From contig CP048838.1 of the NCBI GenBank assembly GCA_012317185.1, positions 1-64,000 on the forward strand: a stretch of 64,000 nucleotides of DNA, given 5' to 3'. A model generated the notes under the pieces. It did not search any database. It was not told the origin of the DNA and saw only the letters and a list, made by a program, of their open reading frames with translations. The position numbers and the translations under genes are program-made. Source of the stretch: [Clostridium] innocuum. Lineage in GTDB: Bacteria; Bacillota_I; Bacilli_A; Erysipelotrichales; Erysipelotrichaceae. Shown here in pieces: positions 43,715 to 52,779 of this stretch. Position 1 is the stretch's first letter, and the number at the start of each line of letters is the position of its first letter.

Positions 43715-46060
43715 ATGATCACTAGCATTAAGAAAAGGGACGGACGTGAAATACATTTCTCTCCAGAAAAAATCACAAGAGCTATTTTCCTGGCAGCAAG
43801 CAGAGTAGCACAAGAGGAAGGCAGCAAAGCAGATTATGAAACAGCGGAAATACTGACGGAGAAAGTCGTAAATCTTCTGAATAATACATACCAGGGCACA
43901 ACACCAACCGTGGAAAATGTGCAGGATGCAGTTATTAAGGTATTGATTGAAACCGGTCATGCGAGAACCAGTGAAGCATATATCCTGTATCGTGCAGAAC
44001 GTACAAGAATCCGCAGCATGAAGACAAGACTGATGAAATCCATTGAGGAAATTACGTTTGCGGACAGCAACGATGCGGATATCAAGCGTGAGAATGCCAA
44101 TATTGACGGAAATACGGCAATGGGTACCATGCTGCAGTACGGAAGTGCTGTATCCAAGGAATTTTGTATGAGTCAGCTGATGAATCCGCAGCATGCGGCG
44201 CTTCATGAAAACGGAGATATCCATATTCATGATATGGATTTTATGAATATGGGGACGCTGACCTGCTGTCAGATTGATTTGGAAAAGCTGTTTGACGGTG
44301 GTTTTTCAACCGGTCACGGGCATTTGCGTGAACCGCAGGATATCACCAGCTATGCAGCTCTTGCGGCAATCGCAATCCAGAGTAACCAGAACGATCAGCA
44401 TGGCGGTCAGAGTATACCTGCCTTTGATTTCTACCTGGCAAAGGGTGTCGCAAAAACCTTCCGCAAGGAATATATCAGTAATCTCAACAAAGCGCTGGAG
44501 CTGTTTATCAATCTGGATGCTGATGTGAGAGAATCGTTCAAGGCAGTGGAGAAGGAAACAGGAAAAACTGCAGCTATGATCATGGACGACAGCTTCCTGA
44601 ACAGCCTGAATGCCATGCTGAAGGAAACCTTCGGTCTTGGTGAGGAACAAATCGAGCTGATCAATAAATTCGCTTATAAAGAAGCAAACGTTGCCACAAG
44701 AAGAAAAACCTATCAGGCAATGGAAGCCTTTGTACATAATCTGAACACCATGCATTCACGTGCCGGTGCACAGGTACCGTTTTCCAGTATAAACTTCGGT
44801 ACGGATATGACACCGGAGGGTAGACTGATCAGTGAAAATCTGATGCTGGCACAGGAAGCAGGTTTAGGGAACGGAGAAACACCGATTTTCCCGATTCTGA
44901 TTTTCAAGGTTAAGGAAGGCATTAACTATAATCCTGAGGATCCTAACTACGACTTGTTTAAGCTGGCAATGCGTGTATCCGCAAAACGTCTGTTTCCGAA
45001 TTTCAGCTTTATGGATGCTCCGTTCAACAAACAGTATTACAAGGAAGGACATCCGGAAACAGAAACAACCTATATGGGATGCCGTACCCGCGTTATGGGA
45101 AATATCAACGGTCCGGAAATTGCGACAGGAAGAGGAAACAACTCCTTTACCTCCATCAACCTGCCGCGTCTTGGAATCAAGCACGGAGTTGCTGTAAATG
45201 GTGATTTCAATGAGGCTGCTTTCTTTAATGAGCTGGATGAAAAGATGGAAATCGTTATTCAGCAGCTGCTGGAGCGTCTGGAAATTCAGGGAAGAAAGAA
45301 AGTGAAAAACTTCCCATTCCTGATGGGACAGGGTGTCTGGATCGGCAGTGAGAATCTGAGCTGGGAGGATACGCTGGAGGAAATCATCAAGCAGGGAACG
45401 CTGACGATTGGTTTCATCGGTCTGGCGGAATGTTTAAAGGCGCTGATCGGAGAACATCAAGGAGAAAGTGAAGAAGCGCAGAAGCTCGGTCTGAAAATTG
45501 TAGGGCATATGCGTGAAATCTGTGATGAAGCTACAGAGAAATACGGTCTGAACTTCTCTCTTATTGCAACTCCTGCAGAAGGTCTGTCTGGAAGATTTAC
45601 ACGGATTGATAAGAAAATCTACGGTATCATACCGGGTGTTACAGATCGGGATTACTATACAAATTCCTTCCATGTACCGGTATACTATCACATAACAGCA
45701 TTTAAGAAGATTCAGAAGGAAGCTCCTTATCATGAATTCACAAACGGCGGACATATCTCCTATGTGGAAGTGGATGGAGATCCTACCAATAATCTGGAAG
45801 CATTTGAATCCATCGTTCGCTGTATGAAGGATGCGGGAATCGGTTACGGCAGCATCAACCATCCGGTAGACCGTGATCCATGCTGCGGCTACAGTGGTGT
45901 AATTGAAGGGCATGTCTGTCCAAAATGCGGAAGAGACGAGCGTGAGGAAGAATATAAGTTTGAGAAAATTCGCCGTATTACCGGTTATCTGGTAGGTACG
46001 GTAGACCGTTTCAATGATGCAAAGGCATCTGAAGAACGGGATCGTGTAAAGCATGGATAA
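43715..46060 (+). CDS. nrdD: Anaerobic ribonucleoside-triphosphate reductase, class III
   Basis: NrdD makes deoxyribonucleotides under anoxia with a glycyl radical. The 781-residue protein has an ATP-cone (about 3-95, MITSIKKRDGREIHFSPEKI), the catalytic barrel with YMGCRTRV and GRGNNSFTSINLPRLG, a cysteine cluster near the C-terminus (C723, C724, C735, C738) for zinc, and RRITGYLVG with G757 as the probable radical glycine. It ends EERDRVKHG. AAGGAGG precedes the ATG. It overlaps nrdG by 8 bases. It indicates a strictly or facultatively anaerobic life. Confidence 0.95.
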   Translation: MITSIKKRDGREIHFSPEKITRAIFLAASRVAQEEGSKADYETAEILTEKVVNLLNNTYQGTTPTVENVQDAVIKVLIETGHARTSEAYILYRAERTRIRSMKTRLMKSIEEITFADSNDADIKRENANIDGNTAMGTMLQYGSAVSKEFCMSQLMNPQHAALHENGDIHIHDMDFMNMGTLTCCQIDLEKLFDGGFSTGHGHLREPQDITSYAALAAIAIQSNQNDQHGGQSIPAFDFYLAKGVAKTFRKEYISNLNKALELFINLDADVRESFKAVEKETGKTAAMIMDDSFLNSLNAMLKETFGLGEEQIELINKFAYKEANVATRRKTYQAMEAFVHNLNTMHSRAGAQVPFSSINFGTDMTPEGRLISENLMLAQEAGLGNGETPIFPILIFKVKEGINYNPEDPNYDLFKLAMRVSAKRLFPNFSFMDAPFNKQYYKEGHPETETTYMGCRTRVMGNINGPEIATGRGNNSFTSINLPRLGIKHGVAVNGDFNEAAFFNELDEKMEIVIQQLLERLEIQGRKKVKNFPFLMGQGVWIGSENLSWEDTLEEIIKQGTLTIGFIGLAECLKALIGEHQGESEEAQKLGLKIVGHMREICDEATEKYGLNFSLIATPAEGLSGRFTRIDKKIYGIIPGVTDRDYYTNSFHVPVYYHITAFKKIQKEAPYHEFTNGGHISYVEVDGDPTNNLEAFESIVRCMKDAGIGYGSINHPVDRDPCCGYSGVIEGHVCPKCGRDEREEEYKFEKIRRITGYLVGTVDRFNDAKASEERDRVKHG

Positions 46061-46601
46061 CAAAACCATCCGACTGGCTTCCCCTATGCAGGAGGACAGC
46101 TTTGTAGATGGTCCCGGTGTTCGTATGGTTATCTGGACGCAGGGGTGCAGACATCACTGCCCAAACTGTCACAATCCGCAAACCTGGGATACGGAAGGCG
46201 GCACCCTGTATTCCGTGGAACAGCTGCAGCAGCAGATTCGTGATGCACAGCTGCAGAGCGGTCTGACACTTTCAGGTGGAGAGCCGTTTCTGCAGGTTGA
46301 TCCATTGCTGGAAATCGTAAGAACGGCAAAGGAAAAACAGCTGAACATCTGGGCTTACAGCGGGTTCACCTATGAAGAGCTTCTTGCGGATGAGCGTAGG
46401 AAAAGGCTGCTTGTGCAACTTGATGTGCTGGTTGACGGTAAGTTTGTGAATGAGCGGAAGGATTACCGTCTTGTCTTTAAGGGAAGCCGGAATCAGAGAA
46501 TCATCGATGTACAGAAATCACTGCAAAGCGGCAGTGTCATCCTGTCAGAAAAGGATGAACAGAATCAGAAGCTGAAGGAAGAGGATATGATCAATGCATG
46601 A
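46053..46601 (+). CDS. nrdG: NrdD-activating radical-SAM protein
   Basis: NrdG cleaves S-adenosylmethionine with a [4Fe-4S] cluster to install the glycyl radical on NrdD. The 182-residue protein has the CxxxCxxC motif at C32, C36 and C39 (GCRHHCPNCHN), the SAM-binding SGGEPFLQ near residue 73, and DGKFVNERKDYRL later. Full length. It overlaps nrdD by 8 bases, ensuring paired synthesis. No terminator was clearly seen after it. Confidence 0.95.
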   Translation: MDNKTIRLASPMQEDSFVDGPGVRMVIWTQGCRHHCPNCHNPQTWDTEGGTLYSVEQLQQQIRDAQLQSGLTLSGGEPFLQVDPLLEIVRTAKEKQLNIWAYSGFTYEELLADERRKRLLVQLDVLVDGKFVNERKDYRLVFKGSRNQRIIDVQKSLQSGSVILSEKDEQNQKLKEEDMINA

Positions 46602-47074
46602 CCATATCCTTTCTTTTATCTCTTTCTATAGCATAAGAGGAATAGCTGAATCATCGATTCTCTGTGAAACTGCAAACAGCGTCATATGAGCCAAAAGGAA
46701 GAGGGAATGCGGCTGTTCTTAAGTATTGCATGCCTTTTTCCAAAGGAGATGCTTTGTGCCCTTGTTATTATGATACAGAAAACTTTATAGATAATTATTT
46801 TGATGTGTGAACTATGCAGGCACTGAAGATGACAGCAGCAAGATTGCATATATGCAATGGAAGTTCTTCCATAAGATTTTAAGGAATAGATTGCATGACA
46901 GATAAGTGTGTTGATACGAATATAATGTAAAAGGCTGTTGTAAAAGGAAATATGGGGAATTCTACTATTGGTTGAGAAGCAGACAACGAGCAGTTGTGAC
47001 ATTCAACCAGCTCTATCTTCCTTTAGGAAGGAATCATTTCTATAATGAGGGTGTGAAGAAAGGTGGAACACTAT
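46602..47074. other. Gap between nrdG and the XRE regulator, with a palindrome near its promoter
   Basis: About 470 bases hold no supportable gene. Near the right end, TATAAT at 47041-47046 is a candidate -10 for the XRE gene. Just upstream CTTCCT-TT-AGGAAG (47017-47030) is a perfect 14-base palindrome where the -35 would lie, a possible operator. The rest has no recognised element. Confidence 0.45.
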
Positions 47075-47563
47075 ATGAAAGCATTAGGAACCAAAATAAG
47101 TGAATTGAGAAAAGCAAGGGGTATGACACAGGATGAGCTTGCAGATAAAATGGGAGTTTCGCCGCAGGCTGTATCAAAATGGGAGAATGATCTTTCTATG
47201 CCGGATCTTCCAGTATTGATTGAGCTGTCAGACTTCTTCCATATTTCTCTGGATGATTTTCTAAAAGAAAAGGTGCAGACAGTCGAACTGCTTCCGGAAG
47301 ATAAGCGAAAGGATATCGAACAGATGTTTTTGAGAGTGTATGTGGATTCAGAGAATGGAGACAGAGTACGTGTCAACCTGCCGCTGGCTCTGGTAAAAAT
47401 GGCCAGAGATATGGGGCTGGACATCCCGCAGATGACAGACAATCCAATGATGCAGAAAATCGATCTGGGAATGATTATGCAGCTGATAGAGAGTGGTGTG
47501 ATCGGGAAGCTTGTAGAAGTCGATTCTGCAAACGGAGATCATGTCGAAGTGATTGTCGAATAG
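47075..47563 (+). CDS. XRE-family regulator with a C-terminal SHOCT-like/YvlB-like module
   Basis: The 162-residue protein has a Cro/C1-type HTH (residues 8-62: TQDELADKMGVSPQAVSKWEN) and a C-terminal region of about 90 residues. That region reads FLRVYVDSENGDRVRVNLPLALVKMA and ends VEVDSANGDHVEVIVE. It resembles the small SHOCT-like modules of YvlB-type proteins; the match is by pattern. ATG at 47075 fits AAAGGTGG (8 bases upstream) better than GTG 47063. The next gene begins 2 bases after its stop and has a related ending, so the pair is likely one unit. A candidate palindromic operator lies upstream. Confidence 0.82.
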   Translation: MKALGTKISELRKARGMTQDELADKMGVSPQAVSKWENDLSMPDLPVLIELSDFFHISLDDFLKEKVQTVELLPEDKRKDIEQMFLRVYVDSENGDRVRVNLPLALVKMARDMGLDIPQMTDNPMMQKIDLGMIMQLIESGVIGKLVEVDSANGDHVEVIVE

Positions 47564-47564
47564 C

Positions 47565-47816
47565 ATGAAGATACGGATACATGCACAGTCCTGCCGTCTA
47601 AATCTTCGCATTCCCGATAACATGCTTTATAATACGCTCACCTGTACAGTGATTAGAAAGACAATACAGGAGAATACGGAAATAGCATGGACAATGGATA
47701 AGGAGACCACAAGAAAGATGATGCGGCTTCTAAAGCATTTCAGTAAGGAATACAGGGGATTAACCATCGTTGATGTAGAAACGGCTGATGGGGAAATTGT
47801 GCAGATAACATTATAA
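47565..47816 (+). CDS. Small conserved-looking protein related to the C-terminus of the XRE regulator
   Basis: This 83-residue protein has no named family that I recognise. It begins MKIRIHAQSCRLNLRIPDNML, resembling the (R/V)xVNLPLxLV part of the preceding regulator. It ends TIVDVETADGEIVQITL, close to the regulator's LVEVDSANGDHVEVIVE. It starts 2 bases after the regulator's stop, so its ribosome site would lie in the end of that gene. A paralogous module split from the regulator, perhaps its partner, is a reasonable inference. A terminator follows directly. Confidence 0.7.
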   Translation: MKIRIHAQSCRLNLRIPDNMLYNTLTCTVIRKTIQENTEIAWTMDKETTRKMMRLLKHFSKEYRGLTIVDVETADGEIVQITL

Positions 47817-47842
47817 AAGGATCATGGCTATGATCTTTTTTC
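47816..47842 (+). terminator. Intrinsic terminator after the XRE pair
   Basis: AAAGGATCAT pairs with ATGATCTTT around a GGCT loop and ends in TTTTTT. It starts at the stop codon of the small protein. Confidence 0.8.
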
Positions 47843-47885
47843 TGTTTACACCTGTGCTCCTGAACAAAGAAGAGAAGCATTTTGA

Positions 47886-47920
47886 AAAAAGAAACAGGTG
47901 CCGTTGACCTGTTTCTAAGC
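47886..47920 (-). terminator. Intrinsic terminator of the alpha-mannoside PTS operon
   Basis: On the reverse strand AGAAACAGGT pairs with ACCTGTTTCT around a 7-base loop, followed by TTTTTTC. It lies about 55 bases after the EIIA stop. Confidence 0.85.
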
Positions 47921-47971
47921 TACTTCCTATCTTTTACTGATTATGTAACATGCAAAGCTGTAGTTTTATCT

Positions 47972-48415
47972 TCAGCTAATGCTGCATTCTTCCAGCAGCT
48001 GCAGACAGCCGTCCGGATTGTCTGAATGAAGAAGCGCATTTGTAAATCCCAAATCCATCAGCTTTCTTGCCAGGTTGGAAAGGATTCTAAGATGCTCATT
48101 CCCGCTGTTTTCCTTGCGTACAGCAATACCGAATACCATCTGAACCTGATCATCATCCCATTGAATTGGATTTTGTAGTCGAAGAAAGACCAGAGATGTA
48201 TGCCTGACGCCCAATGACAATGCATGCGGTATAGCGATGCTGGAGCCCATGGCTGTAGATATTTCGTCCTCTCTTGAATAAACATCGTCTATATATTGCT
48301 GCTTATCACACAGCCGCTGATTATTCTCCAGTGTATCCGCAATGCAGGAAATAATATCATCCTTGGACTGCAGATTCATATCAAGGAGAATCAGATTCTC
48401 ATTGATCAACTTCAT
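47972..48415 (-). CDS. PTS fructose-family EIIA
   Basis: This EIIA of the fructose/mannitol superfamily takes phosphate from HPr at H64 (SSIAIPHALSLGV) and passes it to the EIIB encoded upstream. The 147-residue protein has the typical LLDMNLQSKDDII start and VFGIAVRKE-like strand near residue 105. It is the last gene of the mannosidase operon, 3 bases after EIIC. Separate A, B and C proteins, rather than an ABC fusion, are usual for such clusters in Firmicutes. Confidence 0.9.
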   Translation of the reverse strand: MKLINENLILLDMNLQSKDDIISCIADTLENNQRLCDKQQYIDDVYSREDEISTAMGSSIAIPHALSLGVRHTSLVFLRLQNPIQWDDDQVQMVFGIAVRKENSGNEHLRILSNLARKLMDLGFTNALLHSDNPDGCLQLLEECSIS

Positions 48416-48418
48416 GTC

Positions 48419-49456
48419 TTACTCCTGATCCGGTTCATTTCTGATAAAGAAATAAATCATACAGACAGCAACTGCTGTTCCTGCTGCAAACGATAACAGA
48501 TATAATGGGATATTGCTGACAAGAAGCAATGTTTCCAGACCGCCAATCGGTGCAGATAGTGTAATTCCAAACATGGCTACCAAGGCTCCTGTTACTGCTG
48601 CTCCAACACATAAGGAAGGAAGAATTTTCTTAGGCCGGTCTGCTACAAAGGGAATGGCTCCTTCAACAAAGAAACTGAGTCCCATAATATATGCAGCAAT
48701 TTTTGCCCCCCGTAAATTTTCGCTGAACTTTTTAGGAAACAGCGTACAGGTGACAGCACAGCTTGTAGCAATTACCATGGCACTGCAGCCACAGGAAGCC
48801 ATGACAACAGACGGTACGGTTCCTCCATCTGCTGCAGTCAGTGTTGCAACAGAGAACAGATATGCAGTTTTGTTGATGGGACCGCCAAGATCAAGTGCCA
48901 GCATACCGCCGATTACTGCCCCAAGCAGTGCAGCATTTGTACCGCTGAGACCGGACAGGAAATCTGTAAGCGCATTGCTGACAGGGGCAACGACGGAATT
49001 GATTGCCAGCATGGCAAGACTTGTTAATGCAAGACCCAGTATCGGGAATATCAGCAGTGTTTTGATTCCCTCCAGAGATCGAGGTATCCCAGCAGTCAAC
49101 TTTTTCAGACCGAGAATGATATAACCCGCTGCGAAGCCGCCGATCACAGCGCCAAGAAAACTGGAGCCGCCGTTTGCTGCCAAAGCACCGGCTACCATAC
49201 CGGTCAGCAGCCCCGGCCGATCCGCTATGGAATAGGCAATATAAGCTCCCATAATCGGAAACATATACCCCATAGCCAGCCCGCCAATCTGATTCAGCCA
49301 GGAAACGAAAACATTGGATGAGCCGAAGGTCGCTGTGTTGGCATTCTGAAAATCAAACAGATAGGCACATGCCAGCATAATTCCACCACCTACAACAAAT
49401 GGCAGGAAGTAAGAAACACCGGACATCAGATGATTATAGCTTTTTTTCCAATTCAT
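48419..49456 (-). CDS. PTS fructose-family EIIC
   Basis: This EIIC is the membrane channel for the sugar, with about nine helices over 345 residues. It shows the fructose-family motifs GGGIMLACAYLF near residue 22, GAYIAYSIADRPG near 66, GGPINKTAYLFS near 190, and EGAIPFVADRP near 262. The substrate is probably an alpha-mannoside, given the GH38 gene in the same operon. The family cannot be assigned to mannosylglycerate from sequence alone. It lies 3 bases before EIIA and about 20 after EIIB. Confidence 0.92.
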   Translation of the reverse strand: MNWKKSYNHLMSGVSYFLPFVVGGGIMLACAYLFDFQNANTATFGSSNVFVSWLNQIGGLAMGYMFPIMGAYIAYSIADRPGLLTGMVAGALAANGGSSFLGAVIGGFAAGYIILGLKKLTAGIPRSLEGIKTLLIFPILGLALTSLAMLAINSVVAPVSNALTDFLSGLSGTNAALLGAVIGGMLALDLGGPINKTAYLFSVATLTAADGGTVPSVVMASCGCSAMVIATSCAVTCTLFPKKFSENLRGAKIAAYIMGLSFFVEGAIPFVADRPKKILPSLCVGAAVTGALVAMFGITLSAPIGGLETLLLVSNIPLYLLSFAAGTAVAVCMIYFFIRNEPDQE

Positions 49457-49476
49457 AATTTTCTCCTCTTTCTCAT

Positions 49477-49791
49477 TTAATATTCTTTTAGTGCATCATT
49501 CAGTTTTTCATATACGCTTTCTACTTTTCTCACGGCATCTGTTACAGAAACCTCCAGGAGCTTTTTCCCTCGAAAGCGCTCCATTTCCACACGGGTATCT
49601 GCCGCAATGATAACGTAGTCTGCTTCCTTAATATCTTCCTCACGTAATCGGTTCTCTACACCTCCGGAACCATTTGTTTCAATTTTTACCTGAAAGCCCA
49701 GTTTCTTACCCTGCCGCTCCAGATTCTCAGCGGCCATATACGTATGGGCAATTCCTGCCGGGCAGGCACATACTCCGATAATGCGTTTCAT
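49477..49791 (-). CDS. PTS fructose-family EIIB
   Basis: The small EIIB carries the phosphocysteine C10 in the loop CPAGIAHTYM, a fructose-family motif, and has 104 residues. The rest includes ETNGSGGVEN and YVIIAADTRVEMERF. ATG at 49791 is preferred to the TTG at 49797 because AGGAGG (49800-49805) lies 8 bases away. It lies between the mannosidase and EIIC genes. Confidence 0.92.
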   Translation of the reverse strand: MKRIIGVCACPAGIAHTYMAAENLERQGKKLGFQVKIETNGSGGVENRLREEDIKEADYVIIAADTRVEMERFRGKKLLEVSVTDAVRKVESVYEKLNDALKEY

Positions 49792-49805
49792 AAACAAGTC
49801 CTCCT

Positions 49806-52448
49806 TTATGTTCTTTCTATCTGTATCATTCTGAGTTCACCCTTACGCAGAGGCTCCAGCTCATTGGACAGCGGTTTGTGTATTGTATGATCCAGTGTCG
49901 TCAGTGTGTAAACAAGCGCTTCATCACTATGTATTATGCCGCAGGATACCGGCTCTATTTCATTGTTATACAGACGAAGCAGCCAGTAATCTTTTTCCTT
50001 CACCAGTGATCCGAAGCAGCCCTGTAACTCATCCATATTCAGAAAGCTCCAGGAATCCGGAAGTCTCTGCTCTGGTGGATTGGTAGGAAAATAGGATATC
50101 GGATGCACGGACTTATCAAAATGCTGTCCTTCAAAACAGAGTTGCGGGCAGGCATATTGAATGTAATCTTGGCAGATACGATTACCGTCATAGCTTTCAT
50201 ACCACGTTAAGGCCAGATCAAAGCTGCTTTCTTTCAGCATCTGACATTTCGGTGTTTGGAATATCATGTAGTCCAGACCGCTGGGCCTGCCTGGACGACG
50301 ATGCAGATCCGGATAGCCCATAGCACCATAGGAACGAAACAATACTACAGCGATATCCTTGTTACCTTCGTCTATCAGCTCATATTCCTTACTGCTTTTC
50401 GTCATAACAGTCATGACTTCATCATCCTCTACCGATACATAATTCAATAACGGCCATGTTGGACTGGGCTCTTCAAACCAGCCATCCGCCTTCCAGTTCT
50501 TTAAAGCTGCCGGAGTGCTTTCGCGTTTGATGTAGCTGTATTGTGTCCCTGCAAGTGAATACGTATGCGGTGCCTGTCCGGTGAAAACCAGACGTACACG
50601 ATGATCCATTGCATGATTATCAATCGTTCCCGAAATACGGATACTATTCTTATCTATCAGCTCAAGCTTAATTTTATATCGCATACCGGAATTTCGTATT
50701 CTATCTTTTCTATTCTTCAGATTCTGAGGTATCTCCATGGTACCTGTCAGGGTCATGCAGCTGTAAGTCATATTCTGTACGCAGGAAACTTCTGCATGTT
50801 CAAAGTAATCTGTAAGAATCCAGTCATATTCTGGAGGAGAATAGTCAAAGCTGTCTCCCTCATCCCCGGATTCCTCCAGATAGATAGCGCTGCGATGCTC
50901 CCTATGACTCCTGTAATCAAAGATATGTACACCCTCTTCATCCTTGTGAATACGGAAACGGTTATTTTCAATATAAGGAACCTGCGCCAGTTCATAGCTG
51001 ACAGATGGCTGATCAATATCCTGAATATACAATGTGCGATAGGAAAAGCCCTTCATATGATCAATCTGCAATATGATTTCTGTTTCATAGAAATAGCCCT
51101 TAGGATCCATATCACGGATATCTTTACGTAAAACACCACAGTTCTTTTTTACTGTCTCTGCACGCGTATACGGCAGCTCCTTTCCATCCAGAAGGATTCG
51201 GAAATCAGGTTTTCCAGTCTGTACAGTTGTATGCAGTGTCTGTGTTCTTGTATATGGCAGCGTATTGCATACCAGCAGCGGATATCCATCCTCCTTCTTC
51301 TGTACAGAAAGAGAAAGCAGCTTCATCAGAAATACCGTTTGAGAGGTTATCAGATTGTAAGCATTCTGTGTTTCCTGCTGAATATAATCATTTGTTTCAT
51401 CTGTCAGTGTCGCAGAGGAATGTGTCTGGCAGCGCAGCAGACGATTCCATATTTCATCGATCAGTCCGTGGTCATACGGGATACCCTGTGCATCCAGCAT
51501 GGACATAAGAGGCTGAAGACCGTATGTGATTTTTCGCTCACAGGCATCCTGCAGTGCTTTGATATCTGCGCGTGCGGAGAAAATGGAACGGTGAACCCGA
51601 TGATACTGCGTCGAGAACAGTTCATGCTCATGGCATTTTAAATTGTGACCATGTTCTCTTACACGATTGCAGAAGTCCTGCCATGTTGTTGATACAAATG
51701 CAATGTCTGTTTGCTGTGCGTTATACTCTGCTATTCGTTTTGGTATATCCAGCATTGCCGGATTTTGATCAAAGCCCAGCGGAAATACAAATTCGTGATC
51801 CAGTGTGGAATAGGACAGGAGCCGGTCAATCAGACTTTGTACACTGATTTTATTGTAGTCAAGAGCTGATTCATCAAACAATGTACCATTACGGAATGCA
51901 TAGCATCCGTATCCATAGCCTGCAATCATTGTGCATACCAGCAGCTCACTGCCGTCATTTGATTTCATGTAAAATTCGCTGCCAAGCTTATAATCATCTC
52001 CAACACCGCGTGTTATGACAAAATCCTTAATTCCAAACTGATGAAATATCTTGGGAAAATCCCAGGAATGTCCAAAGGAATCCGGCAGATATGCAACCCT
52101 GGAAACATATCCGAGATTTTCGGCAGACTGCATGCCGAGTCTCAGGTTGTTGATGACAGATTCACCATTGCAGATAAAGCAGTCAAGCTGCGAGTGAAAG
52201 GGTCCGATTACGAGCTTTTTTTCCGTTACGAGAGTTCGTATGTATGCTTCGTCCTCCGGGTGAAGCTTTCTGTATTCATCCATCGGCGCACTCTGTCCGT
52301 CGAAAAAGAAATCTGTAATTCTTCCGCTTCGAAAGCCTTCCAGCATCTCCTTCATATTATAGCACAGCTGAACGGTTGCATCCTGTGCTGTGAAATACCA
52401 GATCAGATCCCAATGTGTATGATGAATACAATGTGCTGTTTTCTTCAT
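49806..52448 (-). CDS. GH38 alpha-mannosidase
   Basis: This zinc-dependent retaining glycosidase removes alpha-mannosyl units, likely from a phosphorylated sugar taken up by the adjacent PTS, as with MngB in E. coli. The 880-residue protein has the zinc motif HTHWD with H12 and D14, and the nucleophile aspartate in YLPDSFGHS near residue 135. The rest follows the GH38 pattern of a central helix domain and C-terminal beta domains. ATG at 52448 has AAGGAGGAAC upstream; the in-frame start further out lacks a site. First gene of the operon, divergent from its regulator. Confidence 0.9.
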   Translation of the reverse strand: MKKTAHCIHHTHWDLIWYFTAQDATVQLCYNMKEMLEGFRSGRITDFFFDGQSAPMDEYRKLHPEDEAYIRTLVTEKKLVIGPFHSQLDCFICNGESVINNLRLGMQSAENLGYVSRVAYLPDSFGHSWDFPKIFHQFGIKDFVITRGVGDDYKLGSEFYMKSNDGSELLVCTMIAGYGYGCYAFRNGTLFDESALDYNKISVQSLIDRLLSYSTLDHEFVFPLGFDQNPAMLDIPKRIAEYNAQQTDIAFVSTTWQDFCNRVREHGHNLKCHEHELFSTQYHRVHRSIFSARADIKALQDACERKITYGLQPLMSMLDAQGIPYDHGLIDEIWNRLLRCQTHSSATLTDETNDYIQQETQNAYNLITSQTVFLMKLLSLSVQKKEDGYPLLVCNTLPYTRTQTLHTTVQTGKPDFRILLDGKELPYTRAETVKKNCGVLRKDIRDMDPKGYFYETEIILQIDHMKGFSYRTLYIQDIDQPSVSYELAQVPYIENNRFRIHKDEEGVHIFDYRSHREHRSAIYLEESGDEGDSFDYSPPEYDWILTDYFEHAEVSCVQNMTYSCMTLTGTMEIPQNLKNRKDRIRNSGMRYKIKLELIDKNSIRISGTIDNHAMDHRVRLVFTGQAPHTYSLAGTQYSYIKRESTPAALKNWKADGWFEEPSPTWPLLNYVSVEDDEVMTVMTKSSKEYELIDEGNKDIAVVLFRSYGAMGYPDLHRRPGRPSGLDYMIFQTPKCQMLKESSFDLALTWYESYDGNRICQDYIQYACPQLCFEGQHFDKSVHPISYFPTNPPEQRLPDSWSFLNMDELQGCFGSLVKEKDYWLLRLYNNEIEPVSCGIIHSDEALVYTLTTLDHTIHKPLSNELEPLRKGELRMIQIERT

Positions 52449-52568
52449 TGCTGTTCCTCCTTGCACCTTTACTATATCAACCGCTGTCTTCAACAATCAA
52501 TAGAGCACGGCACTTCCTTTTTTCAACATCTACAGGTATTCCTGCAATTTTTTCCAGACAGCTGTATA

Positions 52569-52591
52569 TAGAAATTATGATATAATTTCTA
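52569..52591. promoter_or_regulatory. Perfect 23-base palindrome over the regulator promoter
   Basis: TAGAAATTAT-GAT-ATAATTTCTA is a perfect 10-base inverted repeat with a 3-base centre. Its right arm and centre contain the extended -10 TGaTATAAT (TATAAT 52581-52586) reading towards the regulator. It lies about 120 bases from the GH38 start, whose own promoter may be TTGATT, 18 bases, TATAGT on the reverse strand (about 52458-52490). An operator for autorepression is the likely reading; the binding protein is unknown. Confidence 0.6.
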
Positions 52592-52779
52592 TGGAAGAAA
52601 GCGGATATCAGATGCTGTTTATTTTCGGCATACAGCTCTCACCTTCGGTATGCGTTCCGAAAGAAAAGCAGAAATTAAATCTGTATCTTTTCCGCAGGAT
52701 CGAGATAGATACCGTATGGAAGGCTCTTGGCATACTATAATGGGTGATAAAAAAAAGGACAGTGAACTGGAGGCTTATC

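Noticed and set aside
52591..52740. 49-codon frame directly after the palindrome at the activator promoter
   Set aside because: Its ATG overlaps or precedes the predicted transcription start, and no ribosome site exists.
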